Positions 61,433-64,000 of a stretch of 64,000 nucleotides of DNA are shown here, piece after piece. The DNA is taken from assembly GCF_003086295.3 (NCBI RefSeq), contig NC_092051.1, forward strand, positions 14,190,810-14,254,809, read 5' to 3'. The position numbers were made by a program, and so were the translations under genes. The notes under the pieces were generated by a model. The model made no database searches. It was not told the origin of the DNA and was given only the letters and a program-made list of their open reading frames with translations. Position 1 is the first letter of the stretch. Every line of letters starts with the position of its first letter. Source of the stretch: Arachis hypogaea. Lineage: Eukaryota > Streptophyta > Magnoliopsida > Fabales > Fabaceae.

Positions 61433-62735
61433 ATAGGTTTAACGATGAGTGCCTAACAGCCGACAAACTCACAGACTCGGTCGTCAGTCTCTGTCTAACC
61501 AACGGCCTCATAAATGAAGACTTCTAGAAACACTTCACCACCAAACCAGTTTGGACCATGCACAAAATTCAAAGCATCACAGGGGAATACATAAACGACG
61601 AAGAGGTAAGCCAAGTCATGGCCGCCAACAAATGACAGCACGGTAACACGGCACCTCGTTGTAACCCACCACCAAGAGATACACCAAAAGAGCACCTCAA
61701 ACCCGTGAACGCCAACTAACCACCCAGGGTTGGAAAGTTCTCGAACTACACCCCCTACCCGCGCCCATCACTGAAATCTGCCACCAAATAGCAGAACGAG
61801 GCATCCTTACGAAAGCACGACAGCTAAAGTAACGGACAGGTGGCAACAAGCTGCAACTACCACCGATGATATGTGCATAAAATCCAAGATTGCTTCGACC
61901 TAAAAGACGCCCTCGAATAAGACATTCGAACGGAAAACTCCCCGAGTTTGTCAAAATCATTCGAAAACCTCGGAGAACTGAAAGAGAAAGATCACAAGAA
62001 CGTGAATGACGCAACTCAAAGACGATACGATAGGCATCCCAAGAAAGTCCAGAAACCGACCATAATCGTAAATGTCATCATTGGAAAGGACGGGCTGAAA
62101 AAGTCAAAATCAGCAATAAAAAAGGATCTCAAAGTCCTAGCTGTAAGAAACCAAGCACTAATCTCCTCGATTCTAGCAGCAATCACATTTTTTCCCAATG
62201 ACTGCCAACACGGCACTTCGGCGAAAGACGCCCCATTCGTCGTCTCGGCAAAAGTCAGAACCAGACTTGTGAAAAGAATACTGGTCGACACCAGAGCTGA
62301 TTCCAACATCCTCTTTAGAGTAGCCTTCGACAAGCTGGGTCTCTGAAACAAAAATCTTCAAACCCACCACAACCGGGTTACCAGACTCGGAGACAAGTTT
62401 CTCAAACCGGATGATTCTATAGTGTTACCACTAACCATCGAAACCCAGAAACCAGAGGAAGACCATCCTCTCCGAGTTTGTGGTCCTCAAGGACTCCACT
62501 GCCTACAACATCATCCTCGGAAAAAAGATGATCAACAACCTATCCGCCGTCATCTTCACCAAGATCCTAATTATGAAGTCTCAGGCCGATAATGGCACTA
62601 TCGAAATAATACACGGGGACCGGGAAGTCGCAGTAGAGTGTGAGAACACCAGCTCGGCCCTCTGCAAGAGATCTCGAGATGCGGTAGGCAACTTCCTCGC
62701 CGATCTTGATGCACGCCAAGACCAAAGTCCACGCA
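61433..62735 (+). pseudogene. Tat2 gag (right part) and protease, degenerate
   Basis: Continues the gag broken at 51436: NDECLTADKLTDSVVSLCLT, TTKPVWTMHKIQSI and YINDEEVSQVMAANK match Tat1. Several stops follow (for example after INEDF and after AANK). The protease region has ILVDTRADSN near 62280, where Arg replaces the Gly expected in the DTG catalytic motif. EFVVLKDSTAYNIILGKKMI and NFLADLDAR follow and parallel Tat1 up to the point where similarity stops. Confidence 0.82.
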
Positions 62736-63066
62736 GAACCATGGGAGGAAATGACAAAGAAGCAGAGTGGGACCTTGTAGACAAGGGAAGGAGCATAGCA
62801 CACCTATGGGAGCTAGCCCTAAAATAGAGAATAAGCTTAAGGTACAATGACAGCACGGTACGACGAGACTTTGGACTAGGAGACCTCGTCTTACGACAAA
62901 AAGAAATCGGTCTACCCACTCCCGGAGAAGGGAAGCTCACGCCCAACTGGGAGGGTCCCTACCAAATCAAGATGGAAATCGAAAAAGAAGCCTACAGGCT
63001 CGAAAGACTAGACGGGACCAAGCTCCCAAGATCCTGAAATTCCACCAACTTACGGCGCTACTAGAT
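62736..63066 (+). pseudogene. Tat2 integrase C-terminal remnant
   Basis: Directly after the protease-linked region the frame reads EWDLVDKGRSIAHLWELALK, then after a stop RISLRYNDS, DFGLGDLVLRQKEIGLPTP and NWEGPYQIK. It matches the C-terminal part of Tat1 integrase. The entire RT, RNase H and integrase core (about 2.8 kb in Tat1) is missing at the junction near 62735-62755. Confidence 0.8.
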
Positions 63067-63290
63067 GTAGAAACATCCTTCCAAAACAACAAGATCGATG
63101 TCGTTTAAGACTATCTCTTTACCCTTTATGTTTTGCCTTTTTCACTTGCATTTATTGCTTAAGTTGTTTAATCGTATATTTTCTTACTGGGCACTCTTTC
63201 CTACCCACACCGGGATGTTTTAACGAGGCCCAAACCACAAATGAAATTCATTTTTTCAAAAGCATTGCCCCGTTCGACGGCACGAACCAA
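63067..63290 (+). other. Tat2 3' region before the tandem array
   Basis: Non-coding; TTTACCCTTTATGTTTTGCC and GGGCACTCTTTCCTACCCAC are visible. No ORF. Confidence 0.45.
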
Positions 63291-64000
63291 ATGCGGCTAC
63301 CCTCGAGGATCAATTACCCCGAGGCCAACAAAATGGATATCCAAAAAATAAAACGGATATCTAAATAAGTAAACGGCTACCCGGGAATCGATCACCTCGA
63401 AGCCAATAAAACAGATATCCAAATAACAAAACGGATATCCAAATAAGTAAACGGCTACACAGGAATCGATTACCCCGAGGCCAACAAAACGGATATCCAA
63501 ATAAGAAAATGGATATCCAAATAAGTAAACGGCTACCCAAGAATCGATCACCTCGAAGCAAATAAAACGGATCTCCAAATAACAAAACGGATATCCAAAT
63601 AAGTAAACGGCTACACGGGAATTGATTACCCCGAGGCCAACAAAACGGATATCCAAATAAAAAAATGGATACCTAAATAATAAAACGGATATCCAAATAA
63701 GTGAACGGCTGGCTATCCGGGAATCGATCACCTCGAAGCCAATAAAACGGATATCCAAATAAGTAAACGGCTACACAGGAATCGATCACCTCGAGGCCAA
63801 CAAAACGGATATCCAAATAACAAAACGGATATCCAAATAGGTAAACGGCTATCCGGGAATCGATCACCACGAAGCCAATAAAACAGATATCCAAATAACA
63901 AAACGGATATCCAAATAAGTAAACGGCTACACGGGAATCGATTACCCTGAGGCCAACAAAACGGATATCCAAATAACAAAACGGATACCCAAATAATAAA
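63291..64000. repeat. Tandem array, 78-bp monomer, in the Tat2 3' region
   Basis: CGGCTAC-type anchors occur at about 63374, 63452, 63530, 63608, 63706, 63768, 63846 and 63924. Most spacings are exactly 78 bp; 98 and 62 bp intervals reflect gain and loss of a 16-20-bp subunit (AACGGATATCCAAATAA). Each monomer joins a GGAATCGATCACCTCGAAGCC-like segment to two or three subunits. The array continues past the window. Confidence 0.9.

Larger units (their letters stand above)
49521..64000 (+). mobile_element. Ty3/gypsy retrotransposon, Tat lineage (Tat2), interrupted, runs off the window
   Basis: It has a 5' LTR, primer site, leader, a captured P450 fragment, gag, an Athila insertion (51437-61432), the rest of gag, protease, a short C-terminal integrase remnant and a 3' tandem array reaching the window end. 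The join at 51436/61438 restores a continuous gag domain. RT, RNase H and the integrase core are absent, so this copy was mobilised by others, if at all. The 3' LTR lies outside the window. Confidence 0.88.

Noticed and set aside
63297..63979. Long minus-strand ORFs with repeated peptide (VAVYLFGYPFCYLDI type)
   Set aside because: They arise because the 78-bp tandem monomer is a multiple of three; no start context, no family, and they end with the array.
63291..64000. CRISPR-like array
   Set aside because: Head-to-tail repeats without unique spacers in plant nuclear DNA; it is a satellite-like array in a retrotransposon.

Overview
This is plant nuclear DNA. Genes have short GT-AG introns, intergenic DNA is AT-rich, and the right half is packed with LTR retrotransposons. 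A captured isoflavone synthase (CYP93C) fragment and a 205-bp MITE with a 9-bp target duplication, like the MITE reported from peanut, point to a papilionoid legume, most likely Arachis. The species call is an inference.

Layout, left arm (1-27.7 kb, gene-bearing): the last three exons of a SEC23-like COPII coat gene (444-982, +); a complete 12-exon cytosolic-type prolyl-tRNA synthetase (2411-6147, +); a decayed Copia element on the minus strand (8454-14592) with matching AATGG target duplications and a foreign LTR fragment inside its 5' LTR; a complete 6-exon GH28 polygalacturonase (16623-19124, +); and a group IIb WRKY factor (25524-26780, -) with upstream G-boxes and W-boxes. The 19.4-25.4 kb stretch is AT-rich with nested MITEs.

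Middle (27.7-37.8 kb): no intact gene. It holds foldback and TIR elements, a 205-bp Mutator-type MITE (36007-36211), a 5S rRNA retrocopy with poly-A and 17-bp target duplications (36371-36545), and a TRIM-like LTR plus primer-binding site (37067-37340).

Right arm (37.8-64 kb): a nest of retrotransposons. Tat1 (37821-47038, +) is a Ty3/gypsy element of the Tat type with two RNase H domains and an antisense ORF after integrase. A (TA)n tract joins it to a coding-free Copia-type element (47099-49406). Tat2 (49521 to beyond the window end) carries a broken isoflavone synthase fragment between two diverged copies of its own gag leader, has lost the RT-integrase core, and ends in a 78-bp tandem array. 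An Athila-type element (51437-61432, -) sits inside the gag of Tat2 with perfect ATAGG target duplications.

The host genes (secretion coat, tRNA charging, pectin hydrolysis, defence or nutrient transcription factor) are unrelated neighbours, not an operon. All retrotransposon reading frames seen here are broken by stops or frameshifts. The most unusual feature is the gene capture in Tat2.
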